A DNA stretch of 64,000 nt from Mytilisepta virgata (lineage: Eukaryota; Mollusca; Bivalvia; Mytilida; Mytilidae): positions 38,825,494-38,889,493 of the forward strand of contig CM051520.1 in NCBI GenBank assembly GCA_028015205.1, given 5' to 3'. Numbering within the stretch: the first letter of the stretch is position 1; each line of letters begins with the position of its first letter. This document shows positions 37,002 through 49,000 of the stretch, piece after piece. Both the position numbers and the translations under genes were made by a program. The notes beneath the pieces were generated by a model. It worked only from the letters and a program-made list of their open reading frames with translations. It had not been told where the DNA came from and searched no databases.

Positions 37002-38910
37002 GTATTCAAAAGTGCATACTTAGTTTTATTTATTCATTGAGTGTCATACAGGGGGGGGGATACATCTGCTTGTGCATTTTGATAAATAAGTTTCTTTGAT
37101 TCCCGTTTTGATGCAAAAGGTGTGCACATTTCGTGGATTTACGATTCATCAGTTGTGCTCAAGGCCAAAAATGGGGAGATACAACACTATAATCCAAAAA
37201 GTTGAAGATCAATTTAAAATACCAAAAGGGTAAAACGAAAAGTATCCACGGACAGAATGTGTTCGTAGTTTTAACAAAATTTAACACTTTCGTAAAAGTA
37301 AATTTTAAGCATCTGCCCGAAGGTCGATGGATGAAAACTTTCATCACGAAATTACGTCAAGTAGAAAGTGCAACACATTGTATGAAAATAAATATGTACT
37401 ACATTTATATTTTGTCTCTTTGTTTATTCACTAATTGTTCCTTGTTTAGTTGCGCTCTGTTTCTTCCTTTGTCAAATGTGTAAACCTTGTATTATTTTCG
37501 TTGTATTTTATTTTCACCTCATCTTTTGTAGTTTAGTAACAACACTTTAATGAAATGTAAGATTGACTTCATGAGGTTGTATAATATTTAAGAAAAACAA
37601 ACTGGAAATCGGGAGATTTAATATTTTGTACATTTTATTACTGTCATTTTACAAATTATTCGTACGCGGTTTTTGAAATTGATCCTCTTCTTAAATCATG
37701 AACTTGCTCGACGATTTTCTCAGAGAAGCTTTATATATGCGACGTGAGTGAAATAATAAAATAACGTCAAAAGTGAAACAAAAACGTTGCTTTTTTTTTA
37801 TCGAACAACAATTCACGAGACGATTGAAATGGATTTTAAGGCACTTTATCCCGATGGTCTGATACCGCAAGTCACTTCCGGTTGTATCGTATGGGCAAAA
37901 CTAACAATTCAACGCTATTAATAAACGTGCATGTGGATGAAAAAATCCTTTTGCAAAAAATAGAACAATCCCTTTGATGGTGATCGGAAAGTATACTCTT
38001 AGTTTTAGCAGAATTTCTTCCTAACTTGTTAATATGAGACACATGCCCACCTTGAAGGCTGAGATACACACTGTTTTGATATAACTTTTCAGTTCAGTTT
38101 TGTCTAATTGACATTTGTCTCATATTTCCTTTCATTTATATCTTAATTGAACTGGATATGGAGACCTTGGATGTTAATGAACTTTATACGGAGACCTTTG
38201 ATGTTCGTCGTGTGGAATACAATATTGAAATAATTGTAGACTCTATTTAAAATAAAACAATGTATTTATCGGGTTGTAGACACCATGGACACAAATTTAA
38301 GTACATGTAGGTCTAAATGAGCTCTTAAATTGACAACAAACCGGTTTTTCATCACCGTTGTTAGTCGTCGCCCGCTCGACGTACAATACCAAACCTTTGA
38401 ATTATTACAGCCAAAAAGGTCGAAAACTTTTGGAAACAAAATTTGTTTGTGGTGTGGTCATACTTTAAGTAAAAATCAACGAATTGCTTACGCAAAATGG
38501 AAAATCCGATCTTGTAAAATATTTGAGGCATAAAACACAATAATGTCAGTTACGACTATTGGAAACAAATATGGAGTAATATTTCTTATTTTAATTTTAA
38601 TGAAATATTTGAGATATTCATGAAAAACAACTTGAAGTTTTAAAAAGCGACACGCAGTAATGGCATGTATAAGCAAACCTTTAATGAAAACATTTGATTA
38701 CCATGGGCTACTGAATCGGAATTAAAGATGATGTTTTATCACTTAATATTCTGTACTTTAAGGATTACCTACATCTCATTTTGAAATTAAAAAGACCACA
38801 GACACATCAACTTCTGCTTCATATCTGATTTGTACCTGTGTGCGATTGAGATCAGAACTTATGACAAACGTGATTATTCTGCTTTCCAATTGTGAATTTC
38901 CCCTTTCTTC
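37002..38910. other. gene-free interval with a dispersed-repeat fragment
   Basis: 37115-37310 is similar to 11330-11530, with 'catttcgtggatttacgattc' and 'gttgtgctcaaggccaaaaa'. Otherwise nothing is recognised. ORFs at 38330-38533 (+) and 38488-38676 (minus) have no domain. Confidence 0.45.
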
Positions 38911-39480
38911 AAGGTCTCCAGCCTATGGGGTGTACATTTCGTTTCTGCCGCGCATGTGATTTATACGGCAACTTCCTTGGCAGGGCGAGATTGCTGTCAC
39001 ATAAACATACGAGACAGGGTTATGTTCAGCCCCTGTTAATTTCATCACTCCAAAAGGTTTACAGTCGTCATCACGAATTGATTGGCCGATACAAAGTTCT
39101 ATCTAGCGTGTGAGACTAGATATCTTCAGTTGGATTTTACTTCCTTTTGGAATTGACACCTCACCGGACTTGGCACCTCGCCAGACTTTACTCTTTATTG
39201 GCAATGTGACGAGTGTCGTTAACGGAGCAGGTCATCCCGGTTTTTAATGGGAGTTCACATTCATAGTGCTTTAATTTCTAATTTCTAATTTTCTGGTTCT
39301 AGTTTTGTTTAGATTTTTTTTTTCTTTTAGTTATACATGTATCCTTGTGGCGTTTGTTTTCTGTGTGCCGTTCTCCTGACTTTGACTTTTCCTTGGACTT
39401 CGAATTTGTGGAATTTTCCCACTGTTTTTGTCGCTTCGGTATTCTTTTGTCGATATTTGATTACCAACAATTCAAAAACT
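38910..39480 (+). repeat. dispersed repeat, copy A
   Basis: It shares order and phrases with 42555-42960: 'ggttatgttcag', 'caatgtgacg.gtg..gttaa', 'gttttgtttag' and 'ttcggtattctttt'. ORFs at 38892 and 39337 fall inside and are not genes. Confidence 0.55.
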
Positions 39481-39980
39481 AGCACGAATTTAAAAAGCAG
39501 TCTGATTAAAATAAGTTGTTAGTGATGGTATTCGGATACTAATGAAACGAACAAATGATTATAACCAGACTGCAAAAATGAAGTGATGTATAATTTACTG
39601 CAAATTTTACCATGGGGATAAAGCAATTTTACATATTAAACAATACATATCAAATGCTTTATTTGCATTTACATCGGTATAAGGGTCAAGTAAAATACAA
39701 TATAGATGAAAAAACAGTAACATATATAAATGAAAAATAAATTTAGATTATAACTTTAACCTGCGCTAACGTTTCTATCTCAACTCTAATGATTGTTTTA
39801 TAAGCTACTTACAACCAATGAAGGTTCAGGTTTCAGATCTAAAATCAATTTTTGTTAATGTTGAAAAAGACAAAGAACATGATTCTAATTCAGCAAAAAG
39901 GTTGTCTCGCAATGTGTCGTTAAAATGAAGGGTGATTTTTCCTTTACACCAATGCATTGTTGGAAGGTTCAGAAAGCAGG

Positions 39981-40232
39981 TCTATCGTTATCTTTCCTGA
40001 TTGTCTATCGTAATCGTTCCTGATTGTCCATCGTAATCTTTCCTGATTGTCTATCGTAATCTTTCCTGATTGTCCATCGTATTCTTTCCTGATTATCAGA
40101 CGCATAACCTGATTGTCTATCGTTATCTTTCCTGATTGTCTATTGTAATCGTTCATGATTGTGCATCGTATTCTTTCCTGATTGTCTATCGTAATCTTTC
40201 CTGATTGTCCATCGTAATCTTTCCTGATTGTA
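39981..40232. repeat. 23-bp minisatellite, about 11 copies
   Basis: The unit is close to GATTGTCTATCGTAATCTTT+CCT; copies start at 39999, 40022, 40045 and so on. They alternate between GTCTATCG and GTCCATCG, and one degenerate copy lies at about 40095. The ORF on the minus strand (39944-40156) only reflects the repeat. Confidence 0.92.
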
Positions 40233-40261
40233 CCACATTTTTTTCTACCTTACTTACCCAT

Positions 40262-40457
40262 AATGATAGAATTAGGAACAATTAGTAAGACACCGTTTTA
40301 AATGGGAATAAAGTCTTTCAATTCTGGGAACATTTTTGTAGCGGCCCGTTTCTTTTAATAGACAATGATCGCTAGTTCTGAATTTCGTTAAATATTGAAG
40401 ATTCTTGAATTTTCCTCTTAAAATAAATAAATCTTCAAATTTAATCTCCCTCTTCAA
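40262..40457 (-). mobile_element. LINE ORF2 C-terminal fragment
   Basis: The minus frame reads YLTKFRTSDHCLLKETGRYK then NVPRIERL. This matches the conserved 'LxxFRxSxHxLxxExGRYxxxPRxxRxC' block just before the terminal zinc knuckle of LINE ORF2. The zinc-knuckle cysteines themselves are lost to a frame change. It lies tail-to-minisatellite and opposite to the LINE fragment at 40560. Confidence 0.7.
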
Positions 40458-40559
40458 TTAACTGTTAAGCTTAAATATAAAGAAACTGAAACTATATCTA
40501 TCAAGGGAAATTGTTCTAAAGAGTAAAATTCATTCGTTACTTATAAGAATATACCAATA

Positions 40560-41370
40560 TCATAAATATTTAGGTATGATACTAAGAATAATTGAAAAGT
40601 ACTATAGATTTAACCAGAACAGCAAAGACAGTTCTATCATAAGAAATCTAAACAGGCTCCATAAATAACTTGCCAGTTCAAGTGATGAATAATTTATTTG
40701 ACTCTTTAGTTAAACCAAACCTTTAGATTATTTGTATTCGTAGAAAAAAAAACAATAGAAAAATTACAGTTGCAGTAGCAAAAAAAAAAACTGCAAAAAA
40801 CTTAGGAGTTCGAGCAGATATATTGGAAGATTGCCCCTGGAGATGTTTATTGAATATCAGTCAATATTGTACTTAATAAGACTATATTCAGAAAACGTTT
40901 CTTTTGATAAAAAAATCTGGACTGTACAGGTACTTATCCTGATATACATATGCTAACGTTATAAACCTAAACTAGGAAAATATACAAAAATATTCCTTTC
41001 AAAAGATAACTGAAACTGTTAGAGGAGAGATTAAAAGAAAATGAAACTTTATGTATAAAAAAACTTGCAAAAATAGAAGATAATAGTAAATTAAATATAC
41101 ATAAACATATGAAAACAAATTTTTTGATGGAACTGTACCTGAATCACCCTAAATTTGAAAGTAGATAATTAATAACTAAATTCAGAATAAGTAATCATGA
41201 TCTCATGATAGAAAAGGGAAGATACTATAAAGTACCAAAAAGAAGAGAGATCAAGCCAGAAATGTCAAAACATAGAAGATAAAAACCATTTCTTTTTATA
41301 CTGTACATCTAATGATATTCAAAGAAAAAAAAATACTTTGAATTTTTGTTAATTGGTTATACAAATTTGA
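40560..41370 (+). mobile_element. decayed LINE ORF2 C-terminal region
   Basis: Several frames carry LINE-like blocks: LPVQVMNNLFDSLVKP near 40672, LITKFRISNHDLMIEKGRYY then KVPKR at about 41167-41250, and in a shifted frame QKCQNIEDKNHFFLYC at about 41250-41310. The order is that of a Jockey/CR1-like ORF2 tail. Stops and frameshifts show it is dead; its 5' part is missing. Confidence 0.75.
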
Positions 41371-41626
41371 AAAACTGAACAGATTTTGAAAAGGGAATTT
41401 GTATCCTTAAGTCCACTTCAGACATTCAGGTGAATAAATATAGATTCTCCTTCAGGTACGAGTGAGCTATGGAACTTTTTCACCCGAGATAGTTAATTTT
41501 TTTACTTTCAACACGCGAGCTTTAGTAGTGAGCTTTCGAGGGTGGAGATATTCTATAACTCACGAGTAAATTGAAGTAGAATCTGTTTCTCCTATGCTTT
41601 TTAACAAAAACCTCAGGAAAATGCAG

Positions 41627-42317
41627 TCGCCTGCGGAACGCATGGTCGACACATAGGGATCACCGTCTTGCGTCGTCACACTTTTCTTCTATCCTCAACT
41701 CCTCCTAAACCGCTCAAAGGAATTTGATGAAACTTTCTCTGTGCATTAACCTTAATGCACAGGTGTGCACATATATTTTATTTGTAAAAATTTTAATTTT
41801 TTTTTGTAAAAATTGACATTTTTGCAAAAAAAAGGGGGGGGGACAAAACTTCTATCCTCATCTACTCTATAACCGCTCAAAGGAATTTGATTAAACTTTC
41901 TCTGTGCATTGACCTTAATGCGAAGGTGTGCATATATATTTCATTTTTAGAAAGTCAAAATTTTTTTGGGTAAAAATTGACATTTTTGAAAAAAAGAGGG
42001 GATTCAAAACTTCTATCCTCAACTACCCCATAACGGCTCACAGCAATTTGATGAAACTTTCTCTGTGCATTAACCTTAATGTACAGGTGTGCATATATAA
42101 GCTATTTTTAAAAAATTTAATTTTTTTTTGTAAAAATTGACATTTTTGAAAAAAAGGGGGGGGGTTAAAAACTTCTATCCTCAACTACTCCGTAACGGCT
42201 CACAGCAATTTGATGAAACTTTCTCTGTGCATTAACTTTAATGCAAAGGTGTGCATATATATTTCATTTTTAGAAAATTTTAATATCTTTTGTAAAAATT
42301 GACGTCCGCAGGCGACA
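41627..42317. mobile_element. tandem array of ~155-bp units bounded by 12-bp inverted repeats
   Basis: GTCGCCTGCGGA at about 41627 and its exact complement TCCGCAGGCGAC at about 42305 bound four tandem units. Each unit has 'cttctatcctcaactac', 'cgctcaaaggaatttgatgaaactttctctgtgcatt' variants and an A/G homopolymer. No target duplication is obvious. Flanking sequence carries a wider imperfect inverted repeat (GTTTCTCCTAT at 41588, complement at about 42502), suggesting nesting in an older foldback element. Confidence 0.65.
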
Positions 42318-42554
42318 CATGTCTTCCTTGGAAGACTCACACATTTTTTTTACATGAACGCCATTTCTGAACTTCTCTAGTTTATCTTTCCAATGAAACG
42401 TGAATAAACGGCGGGAATTCCCATGCAGATATTTAATCACCGGGAAGTGGTTAAAATTATTATGTATTTTTATCCCACGCACCGATTAAACACTTCAAGA
42501 ATAGGAGAAACATGGTTCCTTTCTTAGAAGAGTGAAACATTAATTCTCGTAACT

Positions 42555-42960
42555 CTCTATGACAGGTTATGTTCAGTCCAATCTGTTGATAACATCAACT
42601 TTTACTTGCCAATTAAATGGGGCTCCATTTTTCTATCTAACAAATAAGACTATATGCCTTCTTACTACAACTCACAGGATGTTATCCACTTGCAATGTGA
42701 CGGGTGATGTTAATATGAAGCAGGATATGCTTACCCTTCCGGTGCACCTGATGACACTCTCGGTTTTTGTGGTAGTTATCATTGCTTGTGATTTATTTTT
42801 TGTGTGGTTTGTTTGAATTTTGTTTAGTTTGCTATGTTTTTTTCCTTTAATCATATTATTACTGTTGTTACGTATTAGATTTGTGTTTCAAGCGGCATTT
42901 GGTCTCAGCAATTTTCCTAACCGTTGTTTAGCTTCAGTATTCTTTCGCGGACAAGAAAGT
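42555..42960 (+). repeat. dispersed repeat, copy B
   Basis: Same family as 38910-39480. It contains 'gacaggttatgttcagtcc', 'ctcacaggatgttatccacttgcaatgtgacgggtg', 'cttacccttccggtgcacctg' and 'cttcagtattcttt'. The ORF at 42559-42816 is a by-product. Confidence 0.6.
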
Positions 42961-43131
42961 TGAATAATTCAGACACTTTTAACATTGATGGGAAATTGAT
43001 ACAGAATGCTGAAAACTTCAAAATATTTAGTAAATATAATTGATACCACATTTTAATGGTAAATTTATAAACTCACATAAAAAGTTTTTTTACATATAGT
43101 AAGATAAACATTAAGTATATATCTTATAGCC

Positions 43132-43389
43132 GGGGCCTCGGTGGCCGAGTGGACTTGGTAGTTCGTCAAGACTACTAATGATCACTAGCCTGTCAACACT
43201 GAGATTGTAAGTTCGAATCTCAGCTGTGGCGGGGTTTGTTCGACTCCGATCTAAAATTGATAAGGATTGCCAATTTTCCTACCGAAGGTCGCTGGTTCTC
43301 TCCGGCTTCCTCCACCAATAAAAACTGGCCGCCGCAAAATAGCCAAATGTGCTGAAAACGGTGTAAAACCCCAACTAAACAAACAAAAC
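43132..43389 (+). mobile_element. tRNA-derived SINE with 12-bp target duplication
   Basis: The head is tRNA-like: A box TGGCCGAGTGG (about 43142) and B box AGTTCGAATCT (about 43211). These are internal RNA polymerase III promoter elements, resembling a tRNA with a long variable arm. A conserved-looking body follows (GGCTTCCTCCACCAATAAAA, then CTGGCCGCCGC) and a tail rich in AAACAAAC. TATCTTATAGCC flanks both sides (43120-43131 and 43390-43401), a perfect target duplication that indicates a fairly recent LINE-mediated insertion. The body resembles the central domain of mollusc SINEs; the exact family was not checked. Confidence 0.9.
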
Positions 43390-43401
43390 TATCTTATAGC
43401 C

Positions 43402-44135
43402 ATTCTTCATTTGTGAATAGAATCTGAACAAAGAAAATTTATTTGCAAAATGAGAAAAAGTGACTTTTTTCTGGAAACTGAAAGGGGGTAGTGTAGAAAA
43501 ATAGAATCATATAAAAGAATCGGTAAAATCGGTAAAGCTGGAATTGCGTGTGAGTTACATTTCTTTCTTGAATATATCGCTTAATATTCTGAACTTAGAA
43601 ACTGAACTTATCAAATGTCAAAATCATGGAAATAATTTTAATTAATACTTTTATATACACATATTTTTAACAGTCGAAAATCTTCTGCAGTCATAAAGGT
43701 GCCTTTCAGTTTTAATTTAAATGTTCTGTCAATTGTCGTTAATTAAGCGGGTTATAAATGGGTTAAAACAAATTTCCCACGTAGTTTTATAGAAAGCAGA
43801 ATGATTGAGATGCTTATGTTCATATTTGTGTAGGAGACAGAGATGTGTCTTCAAGGAATGCCAACATTTTAAAAATATGTAACTTTATTTGCATAAAATA
43901 CACCCATATGGGTCAATTCAAAACAATACAATAACATTTCAATATATATACATCACAATAGACATTAACACAACATGAATACAACAAACAACTTACAATA
44001 AAAAAAAAAATAAAAAAAAAAAAATATGTATTCAAGGAATGTCAACATGCAAAATACAATGGATTTTTTTTTATAGTAGTTAAATGCTTGATTACAGGTA
44101 AATATCAGAAATCTACAATGGGATCTAAATATTAT
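43402..44135. other. gene-free interval with possible LINE tail
   Basis: 43875-44010 (AACTTTATTTGCATAAAATA then CA-rich sequence) resembles the 3' end of a minus-strand LINE. Nothing coding is seen. Confidence 0.35.
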
Positions 44136-44264
44136 AGTATAACTAATCTTGAAATGTGAATACCTAACAACCTACAACGAGTTACCGAACAACACATTTT
44201 TAAATTAGTGTTTTTCGGTCACGAGTTGTAGATCTTTGGTATTCGAATTTCAAGATTAGTTATT
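44136..44264. mobile_element. foldback element
   Basis: The arms are complementary: 'ataactaatcttgaaa' with 'ctacaacgagttaccgaa.aacac' on the left, 'gtgtttttcggtcacgagttgtag' with 'tttcaagattagttat' on the right. They leave a short AT-rich loop at about 44197-44204. A second imperfect inverted pair (TTTATTACATTGA near 44267, TCAATGTAATAAAT near 44468) may bound a linked element. Confidence 0.7.
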
Positions 44265-46078
44265 CTGTTTATTACATTGAAATATTCCATGTATTCATAA
44301 ATTTTAAGGGTAAAATACAAGGGATTATGTTTTTATATGATTACGCATCGACCTTTTGGTGACGGCTATTGTTACGTCACTTTCTAGAGTGAAATATGAC
44401 TTTTGATTTCACTGGGTGAATTATCGATTTTGATTTCACTCGGAAATCCCGGTATTTCACCAAGATCAATGTAATAAATGAAATTTATAAATGTGTATTA
44501 ACAATAAAATAAGTTTACATTGAAAATAATATTTTTGAAATTATTAAATTGCAGTATAAATTGCTGCATTATTTCTAATAATAAAAGATTGATTGGTGAA
44601 ATTATTGGAGAATGAAATTGCATGGCTTTGATGATTTAAGAAAATAATACAAACATATAATCGAATATAACGTACCAGAACTGCTGCGTCTTATGCGCAT
44701 GATACACCCGTAGGAAAATATAGATTTTTTTGCAAATTAAGTGTCATGTTAATTTTTCAATTGCGACATGTGAAAAATTGTTTTTTATTGGATAATCTAA
44801 GTCCCATAACTCTGGAACGACAAAAATTAAAATTATCAAAAAGTATACAGACCCTCAGACCATCATCTGTAATAATGTGTTAAAGTTTGAAGAAAATCAG
44901 TCAAAGTATACTCGAGTTAATGTGAGACATGTGAAAAATTGCTTATATTTGGACAAACTAAGTCCCAAAATGTGGTAGCCTGCCTATTTTCAAATCTCCT
45001 TCATTGTCCTTCCCGTCGTTGAAATCTAACGGGGATCTCTAACCTAAGAGAAAGAACATGATAATTCTGAAGTATATTTTTGACAAAACGATGAATATGA
45101 TATACACTGGTTCATTGATAAAGAGTTCCCTTTAAATATTGGCATTGACTTGGCAAGATTATTCCTCAAATTTCTTGTCTGTGAAAAAATTTCAGATAGA
45201 CGAAATCGGTGTACCTATTACATAAATGTTTGAAATACATGATTTCTCTTCCGATGTCATATTACGTGGTCCTTCCTTGTGAAAAGATGTCAAAATGCGT
45301 ACGTAATCAGTTTGAGCAAGGCTGGTAATCTTATATTTACATGTTGAAATTTGCAATTGCGTTAGACATTCTATCGGGTTTAAGGGGAGTATAAACAACT
45401 AAAAAAAATATAACAAGGTAAGAAATGTTGTAGAAATCATGGATTATTTAAAAAAATATTTTGAATAATATAGTACAGATGATAAAACAGTGATTTGCGT
45501 GATTCCTAGTGTTTTTACAGGACCAATAAAAATAAAAAGCAAAACAGAAAAAAATAAAACAGTGTGTGTTGTGACACTTGAATGTGTTATGCCACCTACT
45601 TCGACAGATATTATCAGTTTGATATTTTGGGAGGAATGAAAACGGGAAAAAATCAAGGTAGGGTTCAAACAAAAAGGCAAGCTCCAAAATGTTTTCAAAA
45701 CATGCATCACTGCATATTCCGTAGAATTAAATAGTTGAATCTATGCACGCAAAAAAACCTAGTCTAATTGATGCGTGAAAAAGAAAATCCTGGATCCGAG
45801 ATCACTAAATCCCTTGCTGCTACACTCTAATTATCAAAATCAAATGGTTGCTCCGACAGTCTATGATAAAATTTGTATTGTGTTCATTTTATACTTTCGT
45901 TTTCTCCTATACCAGATATTTTTGAACAATTTTAACCAAAAATACAATTCATTAGAGCTACTTAAAAAGCAGAATCAAGACAAATTCATTGAAGAAAATA
46001 TATCTTTTTGTATCAAAAATACGATAAGTAAGTAACTCACCATACATATAGCGGTACATATTTTCCAGACTTTAAAAG
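44265..46078. other. interval upstream of the secreted-protein gene
   Basis: 44745-44985 contains a degenerate direct duplication ('gacatgtgaaaaattg', 'actaagtccca'). ORFs at 45444-46035 have no domain. A possible acceptor (TTTTCCAG at about 46068) lies just before the ATG at 46079, so an upstream non-coding exon is possible. Confidence 0.35.
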
Positions 46079-49000
46079 ATGATTTGGCTAAAACTTCTGC
46101 TGTTCTCTTGTTTCGGATTTGTTGTGTCCCAAAATAGTCCACAGTTTGTTCAAAATCAAAACTGGAGCCCCCAAACAATTGGCAATTACAATAACCAGTT
46201 TCAACAGTTCCAATGGCAGAACGAGCTAGTACCTGAATCGAATACCTGGTCCAGAGACAACGACTTTCCACCATTTCTACAACAACGCGAAGACAAAACT
46301 CTCTCGGAAAGATACTCCCAGGGAGATGATGACAAGTGGAAGTCCTGGTTTGAAGAACATGAGAATAAAAATTCTGGCGATGATGATGAGGAGGACGACG
46401 GTCCGTCATGGAAAGACTACGGTAAATATACTAATTAGCGAAACAAAAAATTTTTATTCTTTTTTGTGCGTTTAGTTTCAATTTTTAAAATAAATATTCC
46501 AGAATCAGATAACACAGGAAATAGGTGTTCCAGTGCCTCAGGATATGTTGTTTCACAGCAACAATTTTTTACTGTATTTTCACATACTCAAATTCAATTA
46601 AAAATTGAATTAAAAAATTATATTCCGAAAATTCAAAGCAGGATGATTTTAGCAATTTTCTTATAGGTATTTTTAATCGCTTGACTAGTGCCAGAAAAAA
46701 ACTAAAAAGAAATTAAAATCATGTAGCTCATGGCTTAGAGAGACAATGGTGTATTCTAGTATATTCTTTAGTATATTATTTTAAAAAGTTCAAACTATAA
46801 AACAACCCATATCCAGTATCAGAATTCTATTTTGAACAGCTGTAGCTTTGCACTACTGAATCGACGACAAGCATATCGACTGTGAACACCGTCTTCATCT
46901 AATGTCATATAACTTTCTGTCAACCACAAACATAGGATATAATTAATTATTATTATTATATATCATTATTGTCATTAAACATTGATAATAATGTTTGTGG
47001 AAAACAAAATACAAAACATACATTCTTACATGTCTGAATGAAAATGGATTTAATAAATATGATTTTTCCCCATCTTAATCCAAAATTTAAAAGTTAATAT
47101 TATCTGCAAGATTATCTAAATTAGCAAGTAGGTCCTCTCGCAAATTTGGATTTATTTTACAATCTAATAGGAAGTGGTTCTCGTCCTCAATAACTTTGCA
47201 AATTTTGCATAATCTTTCTTCACGTGGTTTTTTTTTTATATCGACCTCTCTCGATTTCAAGTTCCGTGATGATCACTGATGCGGATGCTTATAAAGAAAT
47301 CATTAAAGGCTAAATATTGTTCCTTATCAGTGGAAAGTTTGACTTTTTTAATTTTTTTCTCGGAAATTCCTACATCGGAAACCATGAGTTCATTTTGACC
47401 CGGATGTCGTAACCACACGAGCAATTTCTAGTAATATAGTTTAGCGATATAAATGTTGAAACATGTTACTTATTATTGCGTGTAATATGACATTTGTACA
47501 TGTCGTCTTTGACTGTATAATCTAAACGTATGTGTATAAAAATCATAATTTAAACAAAAAATGTGATAAGAAAATACATTATATATATGGTACTAATTTG
47601 ATACATATGATATTCATATCTCGTCGAATAACAACTAGGCCCAAAAGGTTCAAAGATAAAACATTAACCCAAGGGACTTGACAATATTTATCGCAAGGAT
47701 AGGAACGGTACAAACATTTTATGGAGAGAAAGAAATCAGCATGTCCCATGGTCTAGAATAAAAAAAATTGAACCACAAGCACAACAAATAAACACTGAAA
47801 ACTAAAAGAACAATGAACAACACGCACTCTTATAAAGACCATGACTGAACTCAAATGCTCCGGATGGGTAAGCAGTTCATGTTCCGTATATATCACCCGT
47901 CTTGAAGTTCAACAAAGTTAATCCGGTGGTACATGAAAGGTTACGACAGTGGGAACGTAAAATTTCCTAAGTGCATCAACAATAGTAGTTAATCCTAATT
48001 GCTCTGAAAGTGACGCAATCAAAGCAAACCTCGTACACATTATATACTTTACTTTACTTTAAACATATTTTATTGTCATAAATATAGACAAATGGATAAG
48101 ACACAAGTTGCAAGAACTTATTAAGTCTTCTCCAACATATATACAAAACATTACAAGTGACAATACCTTATACAATAATCAATACAGTCATTGAAAGCAT
48201 AGATATAGACGTAACATGGCGAGATGTGAGAAAAAAGAAAAAGAAAAGAAAACACAAAATATAATGCAGGGGGGTTTGTCGTCCGTGTCGTGTCTTTCGT
48301 GTCATTCTTGGATCAAATCAATTATAAACAAATCTTTTTGTATCAATAATATATCTTTGAACACATTTGAAAAGCCTACAGTTTCGATCAAAATCTAAAT
48401 GAGCGTTACCATACAACATGTTTTTAACAGTAGGTTCAATACCAAGTGCTAATATATCATCAATTAAACGAATCCTTTGTGCTCTGTATCTACTACAGTG
48501 TAAAAAGTAATGTACAACAGATTCAGTTTCGTTACCACATTCACAGTGACAAAAATCTATTAAATTACATCTGAAAAGGTCTGCTCTGAGACCACTACAT
48601 CTATGACGTAGTCTGGTGTGTAAAATATTGGCTTTACGATCACCAATTGTATAATAAATCGGAGACTTTTTTGGCAAAGGATACTTTGATTTCAGTCTAT
48701 ATTTGAAAATATTTGGATTTGGAGATTCTCTTATATTAGAATCTAAGCTATTCCATAATCTAATAGTTGATGGAAAATAAGAATTCTGATAAAGAGAGAG
48801 TCTAGCATCTGGCAGTGTAAAATTTCTATAGTTTCTTAGATTATAACATTATATAACGCGTCATCATATGTTGATATTCTTTATCTAAAATGAATTGTTT
48901 ACAAAACATTTCATATTTTCTTTTATTTATTGTATTTAGCTGAGAATTCCATTGGATGGAGCGTATGCTTACGTTTTTTGACAAACAGCAATATGGTAAC

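Noticed and set aside
45444..46409. Minus ORFs of 79-144 aa around the start of the secreted-protein gene
   Set aside because: No domain; the longest is antisense to exon 1, which has a clear signal peptide and matching splice sites.
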